A DNA stretch of 64,000 nt. Source: Dipteris shenzhenensis. Its lineage: Eukaryota; Polypodiophyta; Polypodiopsida; Gleicheniales. Where the stretch lies: the NCBI GenBank assembly GCA_047967505.1, contig CM106540.1. One strand, written 5' to 3'. Position numbers and translations under genes: made by a program. The notes below the pieces were generated by a model that saw only the letters and a program-made list of their open reading frames with translations, was not told where the DNA came from and did not search any database. Positions 43,110 to 55,260 of this stretch are shown in pieces. Each line of letters begins with the position of its first letter. The first letter of the stretch is position 1.

Positions 43110-44440
43110 ATTTCTAGGTGTATTATTTTCTAACAAGTACTTATTGGATGGGGGTGCCACTTTGATTGTAAGTCAATACCACCTAGGTTGAGGTGCATGC
43201 AGAATATTGTGTCCATGAAATATGATTTGCATGGTCGATCATGCATTCTACACCATTTTCCCCCTAGTGTTATGCATCACCATAAAAAAATGTACTCCTA
43301 GGTGTGTTATTCAAACAAGTACTTATGGGATGGATGCGCCACTTTGTATGTAGGTCAATACCACCTAGGTTGAGGCATGTGCAAAGTATTGTGCCCATCT
43401 TATATGACTTTCATTGTCGACCAAGCATTAAACACTGTTTTTGCCTTCGTGTCATGCACAAACATCAAAGAACACTGTCCTAGGTGTGTTATTCAAACAA
43501 GTAGTTATCGGATTATTGTACCACATTGCATGCAAGTCAATGCCACCTAGGTTAAGGTGTTTGCAAAGTATTGTGTCCATTGGATATGCTTTCATTGGTT
43601 GATGATGCATTATGCACCGTTTTCCCCCTAGTGTTATGCATAATCGTCAAACAACACGCTCCCAAGTGTGTTATGCGAACAAGTACTTATGGGATGGGCG
43701 CGCCACTTCATATGCAAGTAAATACCACCAAGTTTGAGGCATGTGCAAAGTATTACTCCCATAGGATAGGCTTTGCATTGTTGATCAAGCATTAAACACC
43801 GTTATTGCCTCAGTATAATGCACATCTGTAAAAAAAACATGCTCCTAGGTGTGTTATCCGAACAAGTACTTATCGGGCGGATGGGTGCGCCATATTGCAT
43901 GCAACTCACTACCACCTAGTTTGAGTTGCTTGTAGAGTATTGTGCCCATCAGATATGCTTTGCTTGGTCAATCACGCATTATACAGCATTTTCCCCTTAG
44001 TGTTATGCACAACCGTCAAAAAATGCGCTCCTAGGTGTGTTATTTAAACAAGTACTTATCGGATGGGTGCGTCACTTTGCATGCAAGTAAATACTATATA
44101 TGTTGAGGCACATGCAAACTATTGTGTCCATACAATATGATTTGCATGGTCGATCATGCATTATACACTATTTTCCTCCTAGTGTTATGCACCACCGTCT
44201 CCCATGTGTGTTATCCAAACAAGTACTTATGGGATGGGTGTGCTGCTTTGCATGCATGTCAATACCACCTAGATAGAGGACCTTGCAAAGTATTGTGCCC
44301 ATCAAATATGATTTTCATGGTTGACCAGTCATTAAAGTCTATTTTTGCCTTAGTGTCATGCACAAGCATAAAAAAACATTGTCCTAGGTGTGTTATTCCA
44401 ACAAGTACTTATCAGATCGGCGTGCCACATTGCATGCAAG
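43110..44440. repeat. 181-bp satellite array
   Basis: The landmark CTAGGTGTGTTATTCAAACA with following AGTACTTAT (and variants) starts near 43113, 43298, 43479, 43662, 43844, 44030, 44202 and 44383, a mean spacing of about 181 bp. Monomers also share TGCATGCAAGTCAATACCAC, GCAAAGTATTGTGCCCAT and TAGTGTTATGCAC. Divergence among monomers is moderate. No open frame is shared by all. Confidence 0.92.
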
Positions 44441-45310
44441 TCTTCTCTCTTCTTGTCTTTCATCCTCTTCCTTTTCTTCTTTTCCTCTCTCTTATTTCCT
44501 CTCTTTCATCCTCTTTTCTCACTTTTCATAAACATATGCATTTGCGTATGCTTATGCTTATATGCTTATGCATGAGCATATGCTCATATGCTCATTCTTA
44601 TATGCTTATGCATGAGCATATGCTCATATGCATATATGCTTATGCATGAGCATATGCTCATATGCTCATATCCTCTCTTTCCTCTCTTTCCCCTCTCTCT
44701 TTTCCTCTCTTTTTCTCTCTTTCCTTCTCTCTTATTTCCTCTTCTTCCCCTCTCTTTCCTTCTCTCTTATGACCCTCTTTCCCTCCCTCTTCCTCCCCTC
44801 TCTTTTCCTCTCTTTCCCTCCCTTTTCTTCCCCTATTTCCCTCCCCTCTCTTTTCCTCTCTTTCCCCTCTCTTTTTTCTTCTCTCTTCCTCCCATGCATC
44901 CTCTTCCTTCTCTTCTTTTCCACTCTCTTATTTCCTCTCTTATTTCCTTCTCTCTTTCCTTCTATCTTTTTTTCTCTCTTTCCTTCTCTTTTCTCTTCTC
45001 TTTTCCTCTCTTTTTCCCTCTCTTTCATTCTCTCTTTTCTCCTCTCTTTTCCTCTCTTCTCCTCTCTTTCATTTTCTCTTTTCCCCTCTTTTTTCTCCTC
45101 TCTTTTCCTCTCTTTCCTTCTATCTTTTCTCCTCTCTTTCCTTGTCTTTTCTCCTCTCTTTTCCTCTCTTCCCCTCTCTTTCATTCTCTCTTTTCCCTCT
45201 TTTTTCTCCTCTCTTTTCCTCTCTTTCCTTCTCTTTTCTGGGTCTTTTCTCCTCTCTTTTCCTCTCTTTTTCCCTCTCTTTTCCTCTCTTTCCTTCTCTC
45301 TTTTCCACCC
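44441..45310. repeat. Pyrimidine-rich low-complexity tract
   Basis: Mostly TCTCTTTTCC variants. Long frames on both strands (Phe/Leu/Ser-rich on plus, Lys/Glu/Arg-rich on minus) follow from composition. A palindromic ATGC-rich block sits inside (44525-44670). Confidence 0.9.
44525..44670. repeat. Palindromic ATGCTTATGCATGAGCAT repeats
   Basis: TTATGCATGAGCATATGCTC recurs three times; TGAGCATATGCTCA is a perfect 14-bp palindrome in each unit. Confidence 0.85.
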
Positions 45311-45330
45311 ACTGGAAGCTTCAACAACTT

Positions 45331-45408
45331 GACATTGAGCAAGCATATACAGACTTCTGTCACTCTAATTCAAAGAATGCAGGAGTCTATAAATGCTTGC
45401 TCAATGTC
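45331..45408. repeat. Short hairpin, 16-bp perfect arms
   Basis: GACATTGAGCAAGCAT (45331-45346) and its exact complement ATGCTTGCTCAATGTC (45393-45408) flank 46 bases that contain GAATGCAGGAGTCTATAAA. A second GCAGGAGTCTGTAAA copy follows near 45465. Confidence 0.8.
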
Positions 45409-46026
45409 ATGCTATCTTTTCCTCTTTTACCTTTTCCTCTTTTTTCTTTTTTCTAATTCAAAGCATGCAGGAGTCTGTAAACTGTCTTTCTACTTATTAC
45501 CCACTCTTGTGTTTGTTTTCATTTTTGTGTTTATGTTTGCATTTGTCCAATCCCCCCAAATTAGACATGGCATCACATCGCACGTCCTCTGAGTACGGAA
45601 CCCCTTGTAAGAGGAGACATCATGCTATGTACTCTCCAGAGGACTTTGATTCCACTCAGCTGACTCCTCAGTGGCCTACCCCTACAATTGAGTGAAATGA
45701 TCTTTGAGCTGATTTTGTGCTTTTTTGCACTTTCCACTTTATCTACACACCCATGTTTTTAATTTATTGTTATTTGTCATTATTTAGACTTGTTATTTTT
45801 TCATGCAGTTTTCTACACTCATGTGTTGTTGTATTTTGTTATTTTCTCATGTATTTAGCTTTGCATTTATGTTCTTCTTCCTTATAGGTGATACTAAAAT
45901 TTCCCCTTTCTAAAGAAGCAAATTATTCTTTATATGAACTGCATATTGTGAAAGAGATAGTGAAAGAATGCTCCTTAAACTTCCCAAGGGGGTGACATTC
46001 ATGAGTTTAGAAACCACATTTTATAT

Positions 46027-46263
46027 TTGAATGTAGAGCCCTTGGTAGCTTTAATAGAGAGGAAGATGGCTTGGGATGATGGACTGAGTTGCAAGTTTAA
46101 GTTCAACTTTTCACAAGACCAATGCTGCACAAGAAATGAATATCACCATCCAATGCAACTAGAGGACTTATGTTACCTGAAGCCGTTCAATGAATTGTCT
46201 TTGCATGGCATTGAGTTTGATCCTATGCACATAGTGCTCATTGATGACATAGCTCTAAAGTAA
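46027..46263 (+). CDS. Hypothetical open frame
   Basis: A 78-codon frame reading like natural protein (MAWDDGLSCKFKFNFSQDQC, FNELSLHGIEFDPMHIVLID). No family is recognised. The initiation codon is not ATG-certain and upstream frames are short, so it may be an exon relic of an unidentified gene. Confidence 0.25.
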   Translation: MNVEPLVALIERKMAWDDGLSCKFKFNFSQDQCCTRNEYHHPMQLEDLCYLKPFNELSLHGIEFDPMHIVLIDDIALK

Positions 46264-47114
46264 GCACTAAACCAAACCAAAACATATCGCACTCCATCCC
46301 AATATATGGAAATACCAAAGACTCAAGAGCTCTTAAAATAATTGTTGCTATACTTGAATTAGCTCACAAATTCCTTAAAAACCATCATAGAGAACTTTAA
46401 GGCTTCCCTATAACATGTTGTAAGAAATGCTTACATGAAATCCCCATGCTAAATAGTATCCATCATTCTCTACGACTTGAAGCCATCTTGTAAATAGATA
46501 TATTATGCTAAGTTTCACTAATCATTGTAAGTTGTATTGAAATGGTTGATTTTTTTGTTAAATAGAGAGTTAGTGGATGTTGACAAGGTGGATGTAGAGT
46601 AGGTGGTTGTAGAGTAGGTGGATGTAATATATATACAAGGAATATGGATTCATGGCAAGTGGATGTAGGAAAGATGGATTTAAAGACCATGGACATAGGG
46701 AAGGTGGATATAGAGAAGGAGGATGTAGGAAAGGGTATTGCAAGGCTCTTGCAAGGTAGGCAGATGTTGGGTAGGTAGATGTTGAGAGCTATAGATTTTT
46801 TCATGTCATAGTGTCACACTATCCTTGATTTTTCGCATCCCCTTGTTGTGATCATCACCCTGTGAGAAGCCTTCACGGTTGACCTACAACATCCCCTCAT
46901 CACCACTCAAAAAAGAGCCCTCATTGTGAGCCCTTTAGATATTTCTAGTGGACCTTATCATGAGCTGGCACCCAAATCATTCCACCACGTGCCTCATACT
47001 TGACATGACACGGATTTTCCTATGTACCTATAATAAGTTTCAAATTTGGTTTTATAGTGATCTTTACGATTCGGTAGGGGTTGTGGAGTTTAAATATTCA
47101 CAAGAGAGGGAGAG

Positions 47115-47178
<64 letters not shown>

Positions 47179-48600
47179 TTGTAGTAAGCAGGTCAGAGCA
47201 GGAGGGAGTAGAGAAAGAGGGGGAAGAGGGAAAATGCATGGGATTTGGTTCAAATCTGAGTGATTTGGCAGGCTAGACCAGAACAGTGGGGGGCAGAGGT
47301 CATAAAAAGAGGGAGGGGAGAAGAAAAATTCACCACATGGGCCCTACCATCCCATTGAAGCCAATTTTGGGCTCATATGGGGGATGGTTTAGGTGGTCCC
47401 TAGTGTAAGGGGAGCAACCCATAGGGGCTCTCTGCAGCCCACCCTCCACCTCAACATACCATTGCCCCACACCTTCTAGCACTCTCATTGATACACCTCA
47501 AATGACTCTCTAATCTCTTGAAATTTGGAAACACTAATTGGAGGCTCTTTTGAGACTCCAATTCTCCCCTAATGCATTTTTACATAACGTAAATTTTCTT
47601 ATTCATAGGCATCCCTTTGTACCCTTGCTATTACCTTTAAAAGTGTTGAAAAATAGTTCGTTTAGGAAACATCCCTCATATCACTCTCAATGTAATAATA
47701 TTATGCATATATAATTACTTATTAAACACATTTATATCAATATGACAAAGCTTTCTAGTGTTTTCATAGCATAAATAACAAGATATTTATAAATATGTTT
47801 CTTAAGAGGTTTGAATTACTATAATAAGTATAAACTTGGGATTATATATCACTCTCATAAAATACATGTAATATTTAATACTATATATGCAAGATTTTCC
47901 AAAATATAGTGCCATAGATGTGCTCAAATGGGGTTTTCAGATCAATTTGAGTTGTTGAATGACTATATTAGGACATTGGATGTGAAAGTTATGTCACTTT
48001 TAAAAATGTTGTTCAAGGTAGTTTCGCCAATGAAATTACCTTGGAAGACCTACTTCAAAGGGGTTTTGCTAGCAAAACTAGCTTGATGGCTTGCTTCAAT
48101 GAGGTTTCTTTGGAGAAACCCTTTCATGAAGATAGGTTGAGAGATGGTTTTCAATGTCACCCCCTATTAAGTAAAAATTGTAAGAAGGATAATAAGGGAA
48201 TTTTCATAGAGAACATGTGGGTTTCTTCAAAATCCATCCCATTCCCAAAGATTCATGTAAATGTTTGTATATAAAATAGGCATTATTATAATACTTTGCA
48301 TATTTCTAAGTGAAACTATGTTTTCTTCTTATCCATTTTTGCCATATTTTTACATAGTTGGAAGCTTTTTTTTCCCCCTTCGCTCAAATGCTCAGAAGAT
48401 ATCGCTCAAAAAATGGTCATACCTTGTGCCAATCTCCATGTGGGTTTGTGGAGAATGGCACTAATCTTGTCAATTGAACATGTTTAGGATTGTCCTATGA
48501 AATTATTTGGTTGTGATTTATTCTAAATTTGTTTTCCCATAATCATAATGGCAGGGATTGCTATCTGATGTGAAGACAAGGTCATGATTATGGTGGGGAA
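46264..48600. other. No identifiable gene; microsatellite inside
   Basis: Apart from a (GA)n run at about 47116-47174 and short open frames (for example 48041-48274), I see no gene. 46570-46770 contains repeated AGGTGGATGTAGA-like phrases, a weak minisatellite. Confidence 0.5.
47116..47174. repeat. (GA)n microsatellite
   Basis: About 29 uninterrupted GA units. Confidence 0.97.
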
Positions 48601-49150
48601 TGAACCATTTAGTATGGCTCTAGAGAGCCACATCAGGTGATACCTAAAGTATATGAGAAGATAAAAATATTGTGTGAGGTAAACACTTTGGTGAATCAAC
48701 ATGGTTATGAGAGCCTATACACATCCACATTTGGCAACATTTGGAAATTAGACTTAAAAAATGTAGCCCTTACTAAGAGGATTCAATTCTCTATATGTAG
48801 ATTGTGCAGTTGCGGATCAAGGCTCAATTGGCAGCCACCTTTTGATTCTGGTAGGTTATGGGGATAGCTGCATTGGTGTCATCACCTTCAAATTATTAGC
48901 CTAATTTATTGATGGGAACCTTAGGTAGGTTTTGACCCTCCTCTTATGGTTGGTTTTCTTCAGTGTTGGCAGGTTCTTGTGGCTAGATTTGCCCATTTCT
49001 CTAATTTGAGAGGTCTTGCTCTATAGGGTAGGATTTCAATGCACCAAGAATGCAATTGGCATCTTGAACACTGTGCAAAGGAAGGCCACTAACCCAACAA
49101 TATCACATGGTTCATGGGAGGGATCCTATCCCACAGATAGTGGCTCCTCA
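48601..49150 (+). other. Possible decayed coding sequence, family unknown
   Basis: An interrupted plus-strand signal reads VIPKVYEKIKILCEVNTLVN, CRLCSCGSRLNWQPPFDS and, after shifts, MHQECNWHLEHCAKEGH. It looks like a broken gene rather than random DNA, but I cannot name it. Confidence 0.25.
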
Positions 49151-49520
49151 AAGCTGTAGATCCCCCTAAACCATAGAATCCCCCTAAACACCCCAAACCC
49201 CCCTAAACCCCTTAAACCCTCCTAAACCCACTTAAACCCCCAAAACCACCCTAAATTCTAAAACTCTTAAACCACTTAATTCCCCACAACCCTAAACCCC
49301 CTTAGACCCACACAAAACCCCCTTAAACCCCAAAACCAACCAAAACCCCCTAAACCTAGAAACCCCAAAAGCACCACAACCCTAAACTTCCAAAACCCTC
49401 TTATACCCCCAAAACCCCCTTAAAGCCCCAAAATCCCCCAAAACCCAACAAAGCCGCACTAAACCCCTTAAACCACCTTAAACCCCCAAACCCCCCTAAA
49501 CCCTAAACCCCCAAAACCTT
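49150..49520 (-). repeat. Degenerate CCCTAAA-like interstitial tract
   Basis: CCCCCTAAACCC, CCTTAAACCC and CCAAAACCC variants fill about 370 bp. It is far more diverged and C-rich than the tracts near 27.8 and 29.4 kb; a telomeric origin is likely but a C-rich minisatellite is possible. Confidence 0.65.
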
Positions 49521-50740
49521 CTTGACATATCGATATTAGCACTGCTACGGGTGTCACTATTTATTGATGCCTATACCAATGCTAATACAAAGTACTCAAC
49601 CTTATAGTTACCAATGTGAATACCATTGGTTATACCAATGGGAGGAGGCAAGGATGGAGGGCCATTGGGAGCTAAAAGCTAGGAGGGAGGAGGCAAGGAT
49701 GGGGAGTAGTAACTACCTAGTGTCATGCTCTCTCTGAGCAATTTTTGATGGTTTTTGAGTTCTTAGTGAAATATTTTCTTGCCGGTCTAGCTCTTTGTGA
49801 GCATTGATAGTTTATTTCTTTCTGGATGTTTTATTTTAGTTTGATTAACTCTTTGTGAGTAGGTGATTGTTTTTTTGTATCCATGATCTCCCCATTTTGG
49901 CGGAGGGCTGGTATGTAGGATTTGAGCTTGTTTAGCATGTCCTTATGGGGAGTTCCAAAGTAGATGGAGAGGTCGAAAAGGAGGTGACACATGTTAAGTT
50001 TGCATGCAATCTTCTATGAAGTTCTATGAGGTGCTCTGTTGTCACCCTGAGGAGTCTCTTCTTCCCGATTGGCTCATGGGCTCCTGGCTCTCCCATGAGA
50101 GTTGGTGGCGATGACCCTTGGCAGTAGCATATGGACACAATAAAGGTGACCTCATGCTCATGGATCCCCAAAACCGATTGGACTTGAGCTATTGGCTATC
50201 ACATGAAGAGGTCGATCCCTAGTCGGTGGAGGATGATGATATACTATTGGTTCAATGTGCATGTATGTTCTTGATTATTGTATGAGCATTTGTGGCTATG
50301 AATTTGTGGCTTTTCTGCTATCTTGTAAAGAGCAACAAGCGTGATTGGGCCGAGCTCTAGTTAATAAGAATAATATCATCTATTGTGTGTGAGATTTATT
50401 GAGTCATTGTCTTCATTTTGGTTCTACACAGTTTAGTCTTTTCATGACTAAGTGTTTTAAGGTAGTTAGCCATCAAAAAATTCCCCATCCTACCCTACAA
50501 AAAAATATTAATATTCTACAAATGTGTCAATATATACCGATAGTTATAGTGCTGGTATGTAATGCTGATACCAACACTAACACTAACACTAGAAAGATTC
50601 CATTACTAATGCCCATATCGACATGCATACCGACTCATCCATTGTGATGCGCACACAGACAAACACTTTGACACTTTTGGCTTACTTAAAATTTTTTTTT
50701 TTTTTTTAGCATCAGTATCCATGTTGAAAAGTGGCCCACG
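49521..50740. other. No gene; possible CACTA subterminal repeats
   Basis: Short phrases such as ATACCAATG, CGATATTAGCAC, ATACCGAC and AACACTAACACTAACACTAG occur at 49527-49650 and 50520-50680, like those before the CACTA-like end near 41315. No open frame of note lies between. Confidence 0.35.
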
Positions 50741-50750
50741 TCTTGTAGTG
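50741..50750 (+). mobile_element. Candidate CACTA right terminus (TCTTGTAGTG)
   Basis: TCTTGTAGTG is the complement of CACTACAAGA, the most usual CACTA terminus. It follows subterminal-like repeats and a poly-T run. No transposase for it is evident and its left end was not found; it may mark a non-autonomous element. Confidence 0.4.
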
Positions 50751-51000
50751 TGTGAATGAATGATTTGCATTTAGATTCACTCATTCTCACACTTTCTTTT
50801 GAATGAATATTGGATATTCTTTCTATAGAATGTGAATGAATGATTTGCAGTTCACATTCTTTCAAATGAATACTTTATATTCTTTTAGGAGAATGTGAAT
50901 GAATGATATACAATTTGCATTTACTCATTTTACACTTTCTTTTTTGAATGAATATTTTACATTCTTTCAAGAGAAAGGGAACGAATGGATGAAAGATAAA
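50750..51000. repeat. AT-rich GAATGAATG repeats, inverted relative of 41320-41795
   Basis: TGTGAATGAATGATTTGCA, TTCACTCATTCTCACACTTT and ACATTCTTTCAA match the complements of the units at 41320-41795. Confidence 0.7.
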
Positions 51001-51129
51001 TATTTTTGTACTTATCATTGAATGGATATATCTATAATCTAGCATTCTTCAAAGTGTGTTTGGATGTATATTTATTGCTTTCAATGAAATATTTATTGTG
51101 TCATGTTCCTTTTGCATATACAATAAATA

Positions 51130-54100
51130 TTTTGTTTGTTGTTTATGTATTTACATGAACCTTCAATAGCATGGTGCACGGAAAGATTTGGTCAAATGTC
51201 ATGGTGATACAAAAAGTGCAATGCTCAGTCTCTTTCTTGCAGTGTAAAAATTGGGGACACAAATTCACCGGTGCTGCTACTCCCATCAAAGCAACATTTC
51301 TTAGCAATTGGCACAATGATGTTGAAGCATGTGCATGCACTCAGTCTGATATTATTCCTTTATGCAAATCATATTTAAAAAATGTGCAAAGAATGGTTAA
51401 TCCAACTCTAATAATGAATGCTAGAAGTGCTAATGTTGGCACTAAGGTTAATGAGACTATTGAAGGAGAAGAGCTAGAAGAGCCATCAAATATAAGAGAC
51501 ACCTCAGCACATAATGAGAATGTAGATTTACAAACCAACGGATTGTAGGTGAGTTTCCCAGCACATAATGGGAAAGTAGATTTACAAACACATGGATCAT
51601 AGGTGAGTTTTGATGCAATAAATGTCATTCAAGTAAGAAAGAGGAGATCAATCATCTATGGAGGAAGATTTTCTTAGACAATAATTGCACAAAGAGCACT
51701 TGAGAGGGTTTTGACATTTTGCAAGTAAATTTTTTTGCAAGTTTGTGAGTTTTTCAAGTATTTTTATGTGTGAATTTTATAGCTAGTGGCTAGTTATAAT
51801 CCTTGCATATCACTATGCAAGTATAAATAATAATCAAACCAGGCAATATATTTCATAAACATAGGAAACACTCAATGGAAACCACAGATCTAGTACTATT
51901 AGAGGACAAGATCTCATTAAAAATACCTTGGATCGATAGATCACCGCTAAGTTCCAAAGGCAAGCAAGCAATAGCCAAGGATCATTACATTCGTGGTTGA
52001 GCCAAGCATAAATAGCTTGAAACAATAGCTCACCGATGAGCTATAAAGACAAGGTGCCAACAACTTCTTTCCAAGATGGCATTTTGGGGTTTCAACTAAA
52101 GATACCCATGTTTGCAATCGTTTTCAAGGTTTTTGGGCCTTTTGAGCTCATTTCTGGTGTCAAAGAGGTCAAATTGTGCATGTATCAAAAGTTTTGTTTT
52201 TTTCCCAAGGCATTTATACCCCTCTAGCAACATAGTTCACGTTTTGTTTTGTTCCAAGGAATTTGTACCAATGGAGTAGAGTAACGATGGTCATCCATAG
52301 GTCAAATATGTGAACATTTTAATTTCTAGTTTTGTGGGAGATGTGCTTGCTTGTATTGAGTCCTCTACATGTAAGAATACAAGTTGTGCATATAATAGTA
52401 TTTTAAATTTCTCCCAATTCTTAATACATAGTTCTTCCTAAATTTTCCCATTTCAAAAAATCATTATGGTTGAGTCAAATCAATCCTTGTAGCTAGAGAT
52501 CAAGGTGGTTGTAAGAGTTCTACTTTAATGGCATGCCATGAGCTATAGAAAAAATTCAATAAAAACTTGCAAATCTCACAAAAACTTACTTGCAAAATGC
52601 CAGGCTCCCACTTGAGATGGACAGAAGCATTTATAAAAAATTGCATACCATTCAATGTCATGATAGACAAGATGAGGCATTCCATCATGCCTTGCAATCA
52701 TGTGCTAGACTATGCTAGACCAAGACTTATTATCCCAAATTATAACAAAATGAGAATGGACCATCTTGATAGATTTAAAAAGACTATGGAAGATTATCTA
52801 AAGAAAACAATATTGGATTTTATTCCTACATATGTGTGTACTCTTTCTTTTGATGGATTGACTAAGAAGTAAGCCAGACCGTTGATAAATGTAATATACA
52901 TTACTCCCAAAGGAACGGTGTTTTTGGAGAGTATCAACACCTCTCTAAAAGAGAAAAATGTAGCATATATTTTTAAAATATATGAAAGTGTGATTCATAG
53001 AATAGGTGGTAGTGAGAATGTTACTACACATTAGTAACAAATAGTGCATCAAACTATAAAATTGTAGGTGAGACGATAATGGCAAAATATCTAACAATTA
53101 CATGGGTGCCTTGTGGTGCTCATTTGTTGAAAGATATTGAACAGTTGCCATTGTGCAACCAATGCTACAAGCTTTTAATAGTATTGTTGGTTTTATAAAG
53201 AGCCATCAACACTTGCATGTATTATTTAGAGAGAACTCAGTGAAGCAACTACAACAATTTTGTCAAACTAGATTTTCCACCATGGATGTTTTTATCGAAG
53301 GTATGTTTATATATTCATAAAAACTATGTGATAAAGTTTATCTTGATTGTTTTTTTTAGTTTCACAATATTGATAGAATGTAGGACAATTCGACATATTT
53401 CCTTTTGAGTTTTGAAGTAAAAAATATAAATCTTGGTGAAACTTTAAAATTTTTGGCATAAAAGTTTCAAATCCTAGTGAATCTTTTGAACATTTATTTT
53501 TATTAGGGCATAAAAACTTTCGATACCGATATAAAAGTTTAGATTCTTAACAAAACTAACTGATCATCTTTGTTTGCCACATCTTTTCTTATGCGTGGTA
53601 GGTTTCTGGAAGTGTACGATGGTCCTTATGCTAGGATCTAATGGCTGAACTGGCTTGAGAAGAAGCATGAGTATACAATATGATGTGCACATCTTGTACA
53701 GTCATCTACATTTTGGAGAATTGTAGAAAAATCAAAGAAGGTGTAGAGTCATTTATGCATGTATTGAGGATGGTTGACACAAATGCCTTTGTTATGGGTA
53801 AAGTATATTGGAAGATGTCTGAAGAAATATGGCAAGTTAAAGAATATGTGCTCCTTGTAGCTGAGGAAAAGCAACAGGTCTTGCTTTTGGTGGCAAATAA
53901 GAGATGCAAGCAAATACACAGCCCTTTGCATGGAGCTATGTTTGTAGTACATCCACTATACCAAATGCATGCTCAATCATGGAATTCAAAAGTCATAAGT
54001 AACTTTTGAGAGGTTTGTTGAAACTTATTTCTAGATGAGCAAGGCAAGTTGTCCAATGGCATAGAGAAGAAATATCATGAATTACAGCTAAAGATTCAAA

Positions 54101-54925
54101 CATTAGATGCTCAATTGGGAGAGATCACTATAAATGCAATTCAATTATAGATGCAAAACACAACTTTGAAGGATGAGATCAAAAAGTTAGAAAAAACATT
54201 ATCATTCATGAAGGATAGTCCAATGGGTCCAAGACTATGTAGGAGGAAATTGCATCCAATGGATGAAATATCCAAGAAAAGTGGTCACTGGAAGCGTCGA
54301 GTGAGAGTTCGTAGGAGTGTTCTAGAACTCATGTCTATCCATGATGAACACTATGGTGATATGTGTGAAGTGTTGATGGAAAAAATGTTGGAGTTTGTTA
54401 TACAACATCCAAAATTCAAAAGTCAAAAATTAGCAATAACATTTGAGTCAATAGACAAAGTTGTGGAGCATTTCAATGCAACTAGCGCACAGGGACAACA
54501 AAGTGAAGTATACAAACCGTGAACATTCTTTTGGCAACCCTTGGAATCTTGATGCCATTAAGATCATAGTTGCACCTACTTGGTGGAAGTAATATGGTGG
54601 AGAGACATTGGAGTTGTAGCGTGTTGCAACGGCGTGTTCTCTTTGTTGCTGCATCATCAAGTGGATGTGAAAAAAATTGGAGTGTATATGATTTTATTCA
54701 TTCAAAGAGACGCAAGCGGTTAAAGCCATCAAAAAATCTATGATTGTTGAAAGGTTTTAAGTTGCAACAAGGGGCAACAAAGTGAATCCAATGCAACTAG
54801 AATTGATGAACAATGATTGACCACAGAAGTTGTTACTGAGGAATTTAGCAAAGAAGAGGAGGAGCTTGAGCTACTCAGTGACAATAGTGAAGTCAAAGAG
54901 ATTGATGATATCATACTGGGTTAAT
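51130..54925 (+). pseudogene. hAT transposase relic with DUF659-like domain
   Basis: Pieces in hAT order on the plus strand. 51171-51548 looks like the BED zinc-finger end (C..C near VSFLQCKNWGHKFTGAATPI; the pair to the second ligands is poor). 52567-53030 is DUF659-like (AFIKNCIPFNVMIDKM, LSFDGLTKK and a stop, PLINVIYITPKGTVFLESIN). 53040-53300 is a frameshifted core (VPCGAHLL, QLQQFCQTRFSTMDVF). 53680-54009 has FMHVLRMVDTNAFVMGKVYW and HSPLHGAMFVVHP. 54540-54750 is the dimerisation tail (APTWWK, YGGETLEL, SSSGCEKNWSVYDFIHSKRR). An acidic end lies at 54835-54922. Known: hAT enzymes make 8-bp target duplications. At least eight stops or frameshifts are present, so it is inactive. Terminal inverted repeats were not located. 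Confidence 0.85.
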
Positions 54926-54989
54926 TGCAATGTAGAGTGTTGTACACAAATGTCAAGGAATGGATAGGAGAATATGTCAAGTGATGGAA

Positions 54990-55260
54990 GATCACATATG
55001 CTCATGTCCATCTTATCTTGTCATCCTCACTTTTATGCTTTTGTGGAGTATTATGCTCGCTCAATTTTGGTGCATGTATGCTTTGATGTATTCTATAATT
55101 CCCAATGCCCATATCACCTTCTTTTTTCTTAACATCTCGCCTTGGAAAAAATTTATGTGTTGGAGTTATGTGCATTTATGCACTGTGTGTCCATTGCTAT
55201 AATGTTTCCTTATAATCCCCATTTCCCAAGTTTACAAAATCTAAAAATCAATAATTAAGT
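54990..55260. repeat. Copy 1 of the sequence hit by copia element B
   Basis: CATCTTATCTTGTCATCCTC, GCTCAATTTTGGTGCATGTA, CCCAATGCCCATAT, CTTCTTTTTTCTTAACAT and CCAAGTTTACAAAAT recur in order at 56266-56369 plus 62184-62235, where copia element B separates the halves. Confidence 0.85.

Noticed and set aside
44588-45592. 334-codon Phe/Ser/Leu-rich frame and 204-codon Lys/Glu-rich frame opposite
   Set aside because: Both are translations of a pyrimidine-rich low-complexity tract, with no start context, no motifs and no gene neighbours.
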